From the NCBI RefSeq assembly GCF_001656035.1, contig NZ_CP010029.1, positions 2,367,076-2,431,075 on the forward strand: 64,000 nt of DNA, written 5' to 3'. The translations under genes were made by a program, and so were the position numbers. Each line of letters starts with the position of its first letter. Within the stretch, counting starts at the first letter, position 1. Positions 1 through 8,462 of this stretch are shown here, piece by piece. The DNA is from Yersinia entomophaga (GTDB lineage: Bacteria; Pseudomonadota; Gammaproteobacteria; Enterobacterales; Enterobacteriaceae). Under the pieces are notes generated by a model. That model did no database searches. It saw nothing but the letters and a program-made list of their open reading frames with translations, and was not told the DNA's origin.

Positions 1-1560
1 GCGCAAATGGTAAAGCTCGCCGCGTTCTGCCCGTAACGCGGTTAAACGGAAGCGACGCTCCAGATTCTCTATCAGCAAGGTATTTTCGATTTCGTCTTTA
101 CTGCCAGTGCGCCGCCGCAAAGTCCCGATTACCCGCGAACTGACCTCCTTCAGCAATTGCTCGTCAATATTCTCTTCCGTACTGGCCGCCAGACGTTCTT
201 CCATCTTATTCAGGCTAACAATAGCCACTTCGGCCATTGCGGCCTTGGCGGCGCGAATTTCTTCACGGCTGACGCTTTTATCCCCAACCACGACGCCGCG
301 TAGCAACAGCGGCAAGGCAATTACCCCCATAATCAGCGAGAAGAGAATGACACCGGTTGCGATAAATACCAGTTGGTAACGCGATGGGAACGCGGTGCCA
401 TCGCTCAGTAATAACGGAATGGACAACACACCGGCCAGCGTAATCGCCCCACGCACGCCAGCAAATGAGGCGACCCATAACTCACGGGTGGTGTACTCAC
501 TAAACAACAGCGGGCGTTTTTTCATGACTCGCTTACTGATGCGTTTCATCAGCCACAGCCAGCTAAAACGCAGCATCAGCAGCGCCACATAGATAATGGC
601 GACGTCGGCAAACAGGTTCCAGGTTTGAATAGTTGGATCCAGCTCGGCCTGTAGAATCGAGGTTTCCAGAATCCCCGGCAGTTGCAGACCCAACATGATA
701 AACACCATGCCGTTGAAGACGAATTCCAGCATCGACCATACGCTATCCGCGCGCAGGCGCATTGCCAAAGGCGCATTACGAATGACGCCGGACTGACTGA
801 TGGTCATCCCCGCAGCAACCGCCGCCAGAATCCCCGATACGCCAATATGTTCAGCAATCAAATAAGAGGCAAACGGCAGTAATAGCAGGAAAACGATTTG
901 CGTCGCTGGATCGTCACCGCTCCAGCGGCTCATAATACGCAGCGATTTACTGTACAGCCAGGTTACGGCCACACCGGCCAACAGCCCGCCAATCGCCACT
1001 TTCAGGAACTCTAGCGTAGCGCCAGAAACGCTGAAGATCATGGTGCCCATCGCCACGGCAATAGCAAACTTCAACGCCACCAGACCAGAGGCATCGTTCA
1101 TCAAGGCTTCGCCTTCCAGCACGCCCATGATGGATTTTGGAATGCGCCCTTTGCCCACAATACCGGACAGCGCCACGGCATCGGTTGGCGAAAGCACGGC
1201 AGCCAGCGCGAAGGCGGCAACCAGCGGAATCCCCGGAACCATCCAATAGATCAAATAGCCAACGCCAACGACCGTAACCAGTACCAACGCCAAGGCCAGA
1301 CCGAAAATCTCCCGACCGTGATGAATAAACTCGCGGGTAGGCGTTTTCCAACCGTCGGCAAACAGCAACGGAGGAATAAACAGCACCAGGAATAGCTCGG
1401 GATCGAAATTAACGTGCAACCCAAAGTGGGGCCAGGCGAGCAAAGCACCACAAACGATTTGCATCAGAGGGAGAGGGATTTGAAACGGCAACATCCGGGT
1501 GACAACACCTGAGAGTGATACCACCAAAATCAGGATGAGGATTGTAAAAAAGATTTCCAT
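1..1560 (-). CDS. yjcE: Na+/H+ antiporter, CPA1 family (YjcE-like), 3' end outside window
   Basis: Inner-membrane monovalent cation/proton exchanger. The frame is open from an ATG at 1558-1560, preceded by a TAAGGA ribosome site, to base 1. About 520 codons are visible and the C-terminus is off the window; E. coli YjcE is about 549 residues. The N-terminal two thirds are consecutive hydrophobic helices. They contain the CPA1 signatures FIPPLLFADGW near residue 60, SPTDAVA near 105 and GEALMNDASG near 130, where the acidic residues carry the exchange function in this family. The visible C-terminal part is charged and helical (KMEERLAAS). ghxP lies upstream on the same strand with a terminator between them, so it is probably transcribed separately. 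The family is certain; the symbol rests on similarity and on the same ghxP-yjcE adjacency seen in E. coli. Confidence 0.88.
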   Translation of the reverse strand, partial: MEIFFTILILILVVSLSGVVTRMLPFQIPLPLMQIVCGALLAWPHFGLHVNFDPELFLVLFIPPLLFADGWKTPTREFIHHGREIFGLALALVLVTVVGVGYLIYWMVPGIPLVAAFALAAVLSPTDAVALSGIVGKGRIPKSIMGVLEGEALMNDASGLVALKFAIAVAMGTMIFSVSGATLEFLKVAIGGLLAGVAVTWLYSKSLRIMSRWSGDDPATQIVFLLLLPFASYLIAEHIGVSGILAAVAAGMTISQSGVIRNAPLAMRLRADSVWSMLEFVFNGMVFIMLGLQLPGILETSILQAELDPTIQTWNLFADVAIIYVALLMLRFSWLWLMKRISKRVMKKRPLLFSEYTTRELWVASFAGVRGAITLAGVLSIPLLLSDGTAFPSRYQLVFIATGVILFSLIMGVIALPLLLRGVVVGDKSVSREEIRAAKAAMAEVAIVSLNKMEERLAASTEENIDEQLLKEVSSRVIGTLRRRTGSKDEIENTLLIENLERRFRLTALRAERGELYHLR

Positions 1561-1712
1561 GCTTTCCTTAGACTCAACGCGACTTAAGTTCTGATCTTAC
1601 CCACACTCTTCAAGGGGCGGGGGGCCTGATAGGTGATAGTAGATCACTTTTTTCTTCGCGGGGAAAAAACCTGTTACTGACAGCAGCAAAAGCATAAACA
1701 GCGGGGAGTTTG

Positions 1713-1748
1713 ACTAAAAATAGCGGTAAGGAGAGGCGATTACCGCTC
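1713..1748 (-). terminator. rho-independent terminator after ghxP
   Basis: On the minus strand an 8-bp stem (AGCGGTAA / TTACCGCT, bases 1722-1729 and 1740-1747) is followed by ATTTTTAG. An overlapping 9-bp stem (1725-1733 with 1746-1754) could compete with it. It lies just past the ghxP stop codon. Confidence 0.65.
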
Positions 1749-1774
1749 CTTACCAGCCAGATGAAACAGTTAAA

Positions 1775-3142
1775 TCAGATAGCCCAGCCGCCGGCATAGA
1801 ATGCCACCAGCGCGATGGCAATAATCACGGTGCCGATATTCAGCTTACGCCATTCGCCAGAGAAAATACGGCCAATCACCAGAGAGCTGAAGCCCAGCAT
1901 AATGCCGGTAACGATGTTGCAAGTCAGTACGATAAACACCGCACACAGCAGGCCAGACATCGCATCAACAAAGTCGCTGAAATCCAGTTTGGCTACGTTG
2001 CTCAACATTAATAAACCGACGTACATCAGAGCCGGTGCCGTAGCGTAGCCAGGAACCAGATAAGACAGCGGAGACAGGAACAGAATCAGCAGGAATAAAA
2101 TACCGACTACCGTTGCCGTCAAACCTGTTTTGCCACCCGCAGCGGTACCTGCCGCAGATTCGATATACACCGCCGCCGGAGCCGCGCCGACCAAACCGGC
2201 AAAAATGCTGCTCACCGAGTCAGACGTCAAAGCTTTACCGCCGTTGATAATCTGCCCGTCTTTATCCAACAGATTAGCCTGCCCCGCCACCGCCCGAATC
2301 GTACCGGTGGCGTCAAACACCGCCGTCATCACCAGCGCCAGTACGCTTGGCAACACCACGGGCTGCAAAGCCCCCATAATATCCAGACTGAAAATCAGCG
2401 AGTCGCCGTTGGCATCAGCCAGACTTGGCATCGCAAACAGACCTTGGTAAGTCACGCTTGGATCAAAAATCAAGCCAATGATTGAAATGGCGATAATCAC
2501 CAGCAGAATGCCACCTGGCACCCGCAGTTTCTCCAGACCAAAAATCACCGCCAGACCCAATAACGTCATGATCACCGGGAAAGAGGTGAAAGCGCCCAAC
2601 GCCACAGGCAAACCTTCCAGCGGGTTTTTAATGACCAGACCGACACCGTTGGCAGCAATCAGCAGTAAAAACAGGCCAATACCAATCCCTGTACCGTGAG
2701 CGACGCCCATCGGCAAATTACGCAGAATCCAGGAACGAATGCCCGTTACCGAAATAATGGTGAACAGTACCCCCATCAGGAATACCGCGCCTAAAGCCAC
2801 GGGAATACTGATGTGTTGACCGAGAACCAGACTGAACGCGGTAAAAGCGGTCAGAGAGATGGCGCAGCCAATGGCCATCGGCAAGTTCGCCCATAAACCC
2901 ATTAACAGAGAGCCAAGCCCGGCCACCAGACAGGTTGCGACAAATACTGCCGTCGGCGGAAAACCGGCTTTGCCTAACATGGCTGGCACAACTATGACCG
3001 AGTAAACCATGGCCAAAAAGGTTGTCAGACCGGCCAGAACTTCTTGGCGCACATTGGTATTGCGTTCGCTCAGTTTAAAAAATGCATCCAACGCGCCTTT
3101 CGGCTTTATACCGTCGTTCGCTTGAGGATTGGTGCTAGACAT
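1775..3142 (-). CDS. ghxP: guanine/hypoxanthine permease (NCS2/AzgA family)
   Basis: Proton-coupled purine-base importer of the inner membrane that brings in guanine and hypoxanthine for salvage. The 455 residues match the length of E. coli GhxP (YjcD, 449) and are near-identical over long stretches: [19 protein letters not shown] near residue 31, the [19 protein letters not shown] helix, [19 protein letters not shown], and the [12 protein letters not shown] segment typical of the AzgA branch. It has about a dozen membrane segments and ends in FYAGGWAI as in E. coli. The ATG at 3142 has an AGGGGA ribosome site 7 bases upstream. Two PurR-like half-palindromes lie in the promoter region, which fits known PurR repression of the E. 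coli gene. GhxP and its paralogue GhxQ are similar; the yjcE neighbour favours ghxP. Confidence 0.92.
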   Translation of the reverse strand: MSSTNPQANDGIKPKGALDAFFKLSERNTNVRQEVLAGLTTFLAMVYSVIVVPAMLGKAGFPPTAVFVATCLVAGLGSLLMGLWANLPMAIGCAISLTAFTAFSLVLGQHISIPVALGAVFLMGVLFTIISVTGIRSWILRNLPMGVAHGTGIGIGLFLLLIAANGVGLVIKNPLEGLPVALGAFTSFPVIMTLLGLAVIFGLEKLRVPGGILLVIIAISIIGLIFDPSVTYQGLFAMPSLADANGDSLIFSLDIMGALQPVVLPSVLALVMTAVFDATGTIRAVAGQANLLDKDGQIINGGKALTSDSVSSIFAGLVGAAPAAVYIESAAGTAAGGKTGLTATVVGILFLLILFLSPLSYLVPGYATAPALMYVGLLMLSNVAKLDFSDFVDAMSGLLCAVFIVLTCNIVTGIMLGFSSLVIGRIFSGEWRKLNIGTVIIAIALVAFYAGGWAI

Positions 3143-3255
3143 GGTTATGTCCCCTGTGTGTCAACAAATAGCCTGCACGCGGTTCCGACAAAATCGCTTT
3201 CATTACTGAGCATCCATCGAGCTATTTCCCCGAAATAGTCACGCTGGAAAGAAAA

Positions 3256-3269
3256 GCAAACGATTAGCT
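3256..3269. promoter_or_regulatory. candidate PurR operator (distal of the pair read from ghxP: 1)
   Basis: GCAAACGATTAGCT resembles the PurR operator core GCAAACG-TT-GC. It lies 114 bases upstream of the ghxP start, and a second similar copy follows at 3309. E. coli ghxP is a PurR target. The match is imperfect in the right half. Confidence 0.45.
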
Positions 3270-3308
3270 GGCTGCGCGCATAACCGAAAAAAAGTAAGGT
3301 TTATTCAA

Positions 3309-3323
3309 GGCAAACGATTATCT
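3309..3323. promoter_or_regulatory. candidate PurR operator 2
   Basis: GGCAAACGATTATCT repeats the motif at 3256 with the same left half and a weaker right half. The two copies are 53 bases apart, about five helical turns, a spacing at which dimers could act on the same face. Confidence 0.35.
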
Positions 3324-3590
3324 AGCCATCCATAGTGACTAATCAACACCAGATAGCGACATTTAATGCATTTTATGACATTAAATAGCCATTCTCAGAA
3401 ATGTGCGGGGGATCTCATCCATAGAACGCCATTTTTATGTCGTTAAAATTGGGCAAAAGCCTGGGTGAGAATAATAACGAAAATGCCAAACGGCACGAGC
3501 GGGGAATAATCTGGATCACCGGTTTCCACAAAGTTCGGCCAAAGCCGCCAAGGGGAAACCGGTTTTTTATCACTGGCTGACGAAACGGCT
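3324..3590. other. rest of ghxP-gst intergenic region
   Basis: Together with the PurR-like sites this is a 448-base gap between two leftward genes. No convincing open frame was seen. Its right part holds a plus-strand terminator-like hairpin (separate entry) that has no obvious plus-strand gene upstream. Confidence 0.6.
3518..3569 (+). terminator. orphan plus-strand intrinsic terminator
   Basis: A perfect 10-bp stem ACCGGTTTCC / GGAAACCGGT (3518-3527 and 3554-3563) is followed by TTTTT. The 26-base loop contains a small GGC-CAAA-GCC hairpin. The U-tract reads on the plus strand, but both flanking genes are on the minus strand, so it could end a small RNA. Confidence 0.6.
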
Positions 3591-4259
3591 CTAGCGAACC
3601 AGTTCGAATTTACCGCCACGCTCTACCGCACGTTGGTATGCTGGCCGGCGGTGAATCCGCGCCAGAAAATCTTGCAGTTTCGGGTAGCGGGATAGCCCTT
3701 TTCCTGCATCGATAGCCTCAATGGGGAAACTCATCTGCACATCTGCCGCACTAAAATCTTTGCCAGCAAACCACTTATTGGTACTCAAGTGCTGTTCCAG
3801 ATAATCCAGATGCGTGGCGATCTGCTTATCCAAATAATTTTTCTGCACTCCTTTGCCGATTGCTCCCGCCACCGGACGCAGTAACCACGGCATCGGCGGG
3901 TGTCCCAGACGACCAAAGATCAACTTCATCACTAACGGCGGCATCAGTGAACCTTCGGCATAATGCATCCAGTAACGATATTGTTGGCGGTCGTAATGAT
4001 CCGTCGGCTTGAATTCACCTTGAGCATCATATGTTTCCTGCAAATACTCAATAATGGCTCCCGACTCCGCCAAAGTCATATCTCCATCGGTAATCACCGG
4101 CGCTTTTCCCAGCGGGTGAACCTTTTTCAACTCACGCGGAGCCAGCAGGCTTCCCGCATCACGCTGATAGCGTTTTAGGTCATAGGGTACTTGCAGCTCT
4201 TCCAGCATCCATAAGATACGCTGAGAGCGAGAATTATTCAGATGATGAACTATGACCAT
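3591..4259 (-). CDS. glutathione S-transferase family protein
   Basis: Cytosolic GST-fold protein of 222 residues, likely conjugating or reducing electrophiles with glutathione. The N-terminal thioredoxin-like domain (about 1-80) shows LNNSRSQRILWMLEEL, with the activating Ser/Asn cluster near residues 8-12. The cis-proline segment KAPVITDGD and the glutathione-binding LAESGAIIEYL (about 63-73) follow. The all-helical C-terminal domain carries the N-capping FSAADVQMSFPIEA motif near residue 170. It resembles the Gtt1-like bacterial GSTs, but I cannot assign a specific E. coli orthologue or substrate. The ATG at 4259 is the only good start. It stands alone, with a 220-base gap on the upstream side. 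Confidence 0.85.
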   Translation of the reverse strand: MVIVHHLNNSRSQRILWMLEELQVPYDLKRYQRDAGSLLAPRELKKVHPLGKAPVITDGDMTLAESGAIIEYLQETYDAQGEFKPTDHYDRQQYRYWMHYAEGSLMPPLVMKLIFGRLGHPPMPWLLRPVAGAIGKGVQKNYLDKQIATHLDYLEQHLSTNKWFAGKDFSAADVQMSFPIEAIDAGKGLSRYPKLQDFLARIHRRPAYQRAVERGGKFELVR

Positions 4260-4480
4260 AAGAAAACTCCAGAGTAGAAAAGCAGAGATCGGAAAAACTG
4301 AGTATAGCCGAGGATAATCGCCAACTTTTATTACCTTGCTAATCAGCTGATAAAAGATTGTTCAGCCAGTCGGCCATAAAGGAACGCCACAGGCCAATAT
4401 TCCGCTTCAATGTTATATCAGAGAGCATCGCTTTGCGGTAAACGGATTCGCCATGAGAATAAATAGGCGTTGGCGATATT

Positions 4481-4828
4481 TTACTTAGAGGAAGGAAGAT
4501 CGATAAACTCTTGCTCAATCAGGTATTTCTTGTCACTTAGCATGGTTAGCGCGCCCTGAAGCGTTGCTGATATCCCAACCAGATCACGCCATTCCACCAG
4601 ACTGTTTTTCCAGATATATTTCCACCCTTTCTTGCCTTTGATGTAGGTTAACTGGAGTAGCTCAATCTGCACCTTATCTACCGAAGCGGCTGATAAATAA
4701 ATGCGCCGACCTTTCAGTTCATAAATCAGTTTAGCCCTAAGCCCAGCCGACAAATCCGCATTAAAGCTGGCGCAAAACGATGCCAGTATCCCTTCAAGAT
4801 CATCTAATTCCTCCATACCGCTAATCAT
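4481..4828 (-). CDS. hypothetical protein, 115 residues
   Basis: I do not recognise this protein. The frame could begin at a GTG (4834), but AGGGGA sits directly against that codon. The ATG at 4828 has that site at about 6 bases and is preferred. The protein is soluble, with an acidic N-terminal helix (MEELDDLEGILASF), a basic middle (KGKKGWKYIWKN) with several aromatic residues, and an IDLPSSK tail. No membrane segment, signal peptide or cysteine motif stands out. It is divergent from the HAD gene at 5065 with a 236-base gap, so the two may share a control region. Confidence 0.6.
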   Translation of the reverse strand: MISGMEELDDLEGILASFCASFNADLSAGLRAKLIYELKGRRIYLSAASVDKVQIELLQLTYIKGKKGWKYIWKNSLVEWRDLVGISATLQGALTMLSDKKYLIEQEFIDLPSSK

Positions 4829-5064
4829 CCGCACTCCCCTTGCTTAACCTGCATGATTGAAAGCCTGTTTGCATCCTATCCTTGATGTTATTGAACTCCC
4901 GGTCTTCATCGGTCCTATCAAGATAGGGATCCTGAATACACCCGAGATGATGTTGGCCTGTTGTTATCTCTATAGTGGTTATGTCAGCCAGAGCCGCCTG
5001 AGGGTGTTATCATTGCTCAAAACTTATCATGACATCCAGCCCGATAAATGGAGTCCAGCGACCA

Positions 5065-5748
5065 ATGACTGACGATTTTAACCGCACCGCCAAGGTATTA
5101 TCCGTATTTGACTTTGACGGCACGCTGACACACCACGATAGTTTTATCCCTTTTTTGCAGTTTGCTTTCGGCAAAAGATACTTTGTCCGTCGTCTGGTAA
5201 AACTGGTATTACCTACCATTAAGTGTCTTCGACGAGAACTTACGCGGGATGAGCTGAAAGAAGTGCTGATCAAAACCTACCTGACCGAGGTTGAGGATAC
5301 ATGGGTCCGGCAAAAAGCCGAAGAGTTCTGTTCTCTTTACTGGAGCAAATTAATGCGCCCTGCCGGGCTGCTGGCAGTAGCCACGGAAGTGAACTCCGGA
5401 GCCGAAGTCACGCTATGTTCCGCTTCACCGGCAATGGTACTGCAACCTTTTGCCGACAAACTCGGCGTTAAACTTATCGGTACTCAGCTTGAGGTAAAAG
5501 ACGGTTTACTGACCGGGCGCATCAGCGGCCATAACTGTCGCTGCGCGCAGAAGATCAAACGTCTGGAAAGTGTGTATGGAAATCTGGCTGATTATCACCT
5601 GAGAGCCTGGGGAGACACCCGAGGCGATTACGAGCTGCTGGCCGCCGCTCAGGAGCCGCACTGGCGGCATTTCCATCCAGTCTGGTCTAAAAAGAAATCT
5701 CGACTGGCGAAATTACGCCAGACCAGCTTAAACCCGCCGCATCAGTAA
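5065..5748 (+). CDS. HAD-IB family phosphatase
   Basis: Haloacid-dehalogenase-type phosphohydrolase of 227 residues, subfamily IB (SerB/PgpC-like). Motif I is VFDFDGTLTHHD near residues 14-25, with the nucleophile and acid/base aspartates. Motif II is CSASPAMVLQP near 117, with the Ser. The late acidic motif is GDTRGDYELL near 190. The helical cap between residues 30 and 95 fits the IB type. This subfamily includes phosphatidylglycerophosphatase C, and HAD-IB proteins act on several small phosphomonoesters, so the substrate is open. An in-frame ATG at 5029 has no ribosome site; ATG 5065 follows GGAG and gives the usual N-terminus. The gene converges on terF. Confidence 0.78.
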   Translation: MTDDFNRTAKVLSVFDFDGTLTHHDSFIPFLQFAFGKRYFVRRLVKLVLPTIKCLRRELTRDELKEVLIKTYLTEVEDTWVRQKAEEFCSLYWSKLMRPAGLLAVATEVNSGAEVTLCSASPAMVLQPFADKLGVKLIGTQLEVKDGLLTGRISGHNCRCAQKIKRLESVYGNLADYHLRAWGDTRGDYELLAAAQEPHWRHFHPVWSKKKSRLAKLRQTSLNPPHQ

Positions 5749-5777
5749 TAGCTCATACCTATCAGATAATGCGTAAT

Positions 5778-5797
5778 GCGCCCCGACTCAGGGGCGC
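5778..5797. terminator. hairpin between convergent HAD gene and terF
   Basis: A perfect 7-bp GC stem GCGCCCC / GGGGCGC encloses GACTCA. Neither side has a clear U-run, so it may be a weak or Rho-assisted terminator. Confidence 0.4.
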
Positions 5798-5803
5798 CCA
5801 AAA

Positions 5804-7075
5804 TTATAGAATGCGCTCAGCAACAGCGGCATCGTGCCAGTCCTTAAACTCCTCTAGGAGCAGGTCATAAAGCCGGTCTTCTTTTAACGTGGCAAAGTTA
5901 TCGATAGCAAAGAAATGGGTGTTATCCATCCGACGCTCAGTAAAGCTATCCAACTTTTCCAGAATTCCGTAATTTGTCCCCCCCAGCCCAACGAACTTCC
6001 AAAAAATCGGGTAATTGGCCGAGCGTCGTATGGCATTCTTGATTTCTCGGGTTTTACTGATCCCACCGTCAGTAATAAAAACCACATACACCGGCAGCTC
6101 ACTGCTTTTAAAGAAATCGACAATTTCTTCCATTACCGGTGGCTCATTGTTGACGCCGCCCAATCCAGGCAAATTCTCCCACGTCGTACGTTTAGATGTA
6201 TTTTGAATAGAATCAATATAACCATCGAGATTATCTAGCGTGACATCCGGATATTTACGGTGCCGCTCAGCAAATCCCCAAACATCCATCGAGCCATCGT
6301 CGTCAAACTGTACGGCTAATACCGCGATACGATCTAGCACTGCCTGGACATTTCCTCGATTAAATTGCCCCTTCATCGAACCTGATGCATCCAGCACAAA
6401 AGCCACTTTTGCTTGCACTGATTGTAGTTTGTATTTATTCAGGCTAACGACGGCATTTTTTGCCAGATTGACCAAACGAGGCGCTTTTTGTTCGAGCTTT
6501 TTCTCCAGGCTTACTGTTGGCGTTGAGGTTGAGGTTGAGGTTGAACGAGCTGGCGGTGGTGTCGTTGCGATATCAACGCCAAAATTGATCGCCAGCGGTT
6601 CCAGCCCACCGTTGAATCCTTGCCCAAGTGCTCGCAGCTTCCAATGTCCGCTATATCTGTATATCTCCGCCACGATCAGTGCTTTTTCGCTACGCCCGGA
6701 GGTTTCTACAGTAAATAAAGCTACATTGTCAGTCTCTGTCTCAGCGGAAAAATGTAGTTGTTGAAGGCTGGCAATGGAGTCCTGCCCATCAATAACCAAT
6801 GTAATGGCGACCTTGCTGATTTCGGCATCAATCTTGGAAAGATCCAACGTGATTACGCTGTTTTGCGCTGCACTTTGTAAAGTCAGACTCCCATCCGCCG
6901 CTACCGGATGATTGAAAAAGAAAAAATCATCATCTCCTCTCACTTTTCCGCTGGCGGTCAATAAAAAGGCTGAGGTATCAACCTCGCTTCGGAAAGAAGG
7001 AGTTGTTGGGTAAGAAAGTGTCAGTTTGAGTGAGTTCTGAGTTAACGCGATGTTCTGGCCAGCCTGAAGATGCAT
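5804..7075 (-). CDS. terF: tellurium resistance protein TerF (TerD-like domain + VWA)
   Basis: Two-domain ter protein of 423 residues. Residues 1-172 form a TerD-like beta-sandwich (GQNIALTQ start, [17 protein letters not shown] end). A low-complexity Ser/Thr linker follows ([10 protein letters not shown] near 178-187). A von Willebrand A domain occupies about 220-415, with an intact MIDAS DASGS at 229-233 and the later FITDGG strand. The metal-dependent adhesion site suggests protein-protein assembly, as proposed for ter complexes. An upstream in-frame ATG at 7096 lacks a ribosome site; the ATG at 7075 follows AAGGA by 8 bases and is chosen. A strong terminator separates it from terE, so expression may differ from terZABCDE. 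It was long seen as dispensable for tellurite resistance itself. Confidence 0.9.
   Translation of the reverse strand: MHLQAGQNIALTQNSLKLTLSYPTTPSFRSEVDTSAFLLTASGKVRGDDDFFFFNHPVAADGSLTLQSAAQNSVITLDLSKIDAEISKVAITLVIDGQDSIASLQQLHFSAETETDNVALFTVETSGRSEKALIVAEIYRYSGHWKLRALGQGFNGGLEPLAINFGVDIATTPPPARSTSTSTSTPTVSLEKKLEQKAPRLVNLAKNAVVSLNKYKLQSVQAKVAFVLDASGSMKGQFNRGNVQAVLDRIAVLAVQFDDDGSMDVWGFAERHRKYPDVTLDNLDGYIDSIQNTSKRTTWENLPGLGGVNNEPPVMEEIVDFFKSSELPVYVVFITDGGISKTREIKNAIRRSANYPIFWKFVGLGGTNYGILEKLDSFTERRMDNTHFFAIDNFATLKEDRLYDLLLEEFKDWHDAAVAERIL
6522..6544. repeat. GTTGAG tandem repeat inside terF
   Basis: Almost four copies of the hexamer GTTGAG encode alternating Ser-Thr in the linker between the TerD-like and VWA domains. 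Copy-number change would stay in frame and alter the linker length. Confidence 0.8.
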
Positions 7076-7143
7076 ATCTAAAGTCCTTGGTTCCATATCA
7101 AACTACAGTGGTCATTTTCCTATTATTTACGGGTTTTACTCAT

Positions 7144-7173
7144 AAAAAACCCCGGTAATCACCGGGGTTTTTT
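7144..7173. terminator. strong bidirectional terminator between terE and terF
   Basis: A perfect 13-bp stem runs AAAAAACCCCGGT (7144-7156), loop AATC, then ACCGGGGTTTTTT (7161-7173). On the minus strand it lies between the terE stop codon and terF. Confidence 0.92.
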
Positions 7174-7186
7174 ATCACTGCGGAAA

Positions 7187-7762
7187 TTAGACGTTTACGC
7201 CGTGCTGGGAGGCCAGCGCAGATAAACCGCCAGCAAAACCCTGGCCTACCGCTTTGAATTTCCACTCGGCACCGTGACGGTACAGTTCGCCGAAGACCAT
7301 CGCCGTTTCGGTAGAAGCGTCTTCAGACAAATCGAAACGAGCAATTTCAGCGCCAGAATCGTTGTTGTAAACACGCATGAAGCTGTTGCTCACCATACCA
7401 AAGTTTTGTTTACGACCTTCGGCATCGTAAATAGTGACGGCAAAGACCAGTTTCTTCACGTCAGCCGGAACTTTGGCCAGATCGATTTTAACCTGCTCAT
7501 CATCGCCGTCGCCTTCACCGGTGCGGTTGTCGCCCTGATGTTCAACGGAAGCACAAGGGCTGAGTTTGTTATTGAAGAAAATGAAGTGAGCGTCAGACAG
7601 CACTTTACCGTCTTCACCGACCATAAATACGGATGCATCCAGATCGAATCCCTGACCGTCGGTCACACGAGAATCCCAACCCAGGCCAACCATAGCGATG
7701 TTCATGGTGGGTGCTTCTTTAGTCAGGGATACGTTGCCGCCTTTAACGAGAGAAACTGCCAT
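7187..7762 (-). CDS. terE: tellurium resistance protein TerE
   Basis: TerD-family beta-sandwich protein of 191 residues, cytosolic or membrane-associated, thought to bind calcium and take part in the stress-responsive ter complex. It is nearly identical to plasmid TerE: starts [13 protein letters not shown], has FDLDASVF near 39-46, the acidic calcium-binding motif [13 protein letters not shown] at 77-89, [22 protein letters not shown] near the end, and finishes HGVNV. The longer frame to 7813 is rejected, because the ATG at 7762 has a GGAG site 7 bases upstream and matches the family start. It lies 68 bases after terD, and a strong terminator follows. It is the last gene of the terZABCDE unit. 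Confidence 0.95.
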   Translation of the reverse strand: MAVSLVKGGNVSLTKEAPTMNIAMVGLGWDSRVTDGQGFDLDASVFMVGEDGKVLSDAHFIFFNNKLSPCASVEHQGDNRTGEGDGDDEQVKIDLAKVPADVKKLVFAVTIYDAEGRKQNFGMVSNSFMRVYNNDSGAEIARFDLSEDASTETAMVFGELYRHGAEWKFKAVGQGFAGGLSALASQHGVNV

Positions 7763-7830
7763 TTTAAAGCTCCTGCTTATAATTGGATTATTGGGCAACG
7801 ACTTGCTGCCCAAGTATTAAACGGTGGCGA

Positions 7831-8409
7831 TTAGAACGCGTTAATACCGTACTGTGCGCAGACGGAAGCCAGACCGCCAGCGTAACCCTGACCTACTGCA
7901 CGGAATTTCCACTCTGCGCCGTGACGGTACAGTTCGCCGAACAGCATAGCGGTTTCGGTGGAAGCATCTTCGGTTAGATCGTAACGAGCAACTTGAGTCT
8001 GGTTGTCATCATTGACCAAACGGATAAATGCGCCAGAAACCTGACCAAAGTTCTGACGGCGAGTTTGTGCGTCATGAATAGTGACTACGAAGACAATTTT
8101 GTCTACGTCAGCTGGAATATGATCCAGCTTGATTTTCAGGGATTCATCATCGCCATCGCCTTCACCGGTACGGTTATCACCGGTGTGAACCACCGAACCA
8201 TCGGCAGATTTCAGGTTGTTATAGAAAATGAAGTCTGCGTCGCCGCGTACTTTTCCGTTTGCAGCCAGCAGAAATGCTGATGCATCAAGGTCGAAATCCT
8301 GACCATCGGTAGAACGTGCATCCCAACCCAGTCCAATCAGGACATTCTTCATGGTTGGAGCCGCTTTGCTCAGGGAGACATTACCGCCTTTAGATAAAGA
8401 AACGCTCAT
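7831..8409 (-). CDS. terD: tellurium resistance protein TerD
   Basis: TerD-family protein of 192 residues and the close paralogue of the adjacent TerE. It starts [15 protein letters not shown]. It carries FDLDASAF at 39-46 and the same acidic calcium-binding loop [13 protein letters not shown] at 77-89. The conserved [18 protein letters not shown] closes the sandwich and the protein ends YGINAF. TerD and TerC are core determinants of tellurite resistance, phage inhibition and colicin resistance in ter operons. The start has an AGAGG ribosome site 8 bases upstream. The gap to terC is 53 bases with no terminator. Confidence 0.95.
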   Translation of the reverse strand: MSVSLSKGGNVSLSKAAPTMKNVLIGLGWDARSTDGQDFDLDASAFLLAANGKVRGDADFIFYNNLKSADGSVVHTGDNRTGEGDGDDESLKIKLDHIPADVDKIVFVVTIHDAQTRRQNFGQVSGAFIRLVNDDNQTQVARYDLTEDASTETAMLFGELYRHGAEWKFRAVGQGYAGGLASVCAQYGINAF

Positions 8410-8462
8410 GTGAGTAACCTCTTGAGTTGATATTTTTCGAATTCAAATTCAGGAATCGGGGA

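Noticed and set aside
4857..5072. Short plus-strand frame of 71 codons before the HAD gene
   Set aside because: No ribosome site and no recognisable features; it runs into the HAD start.
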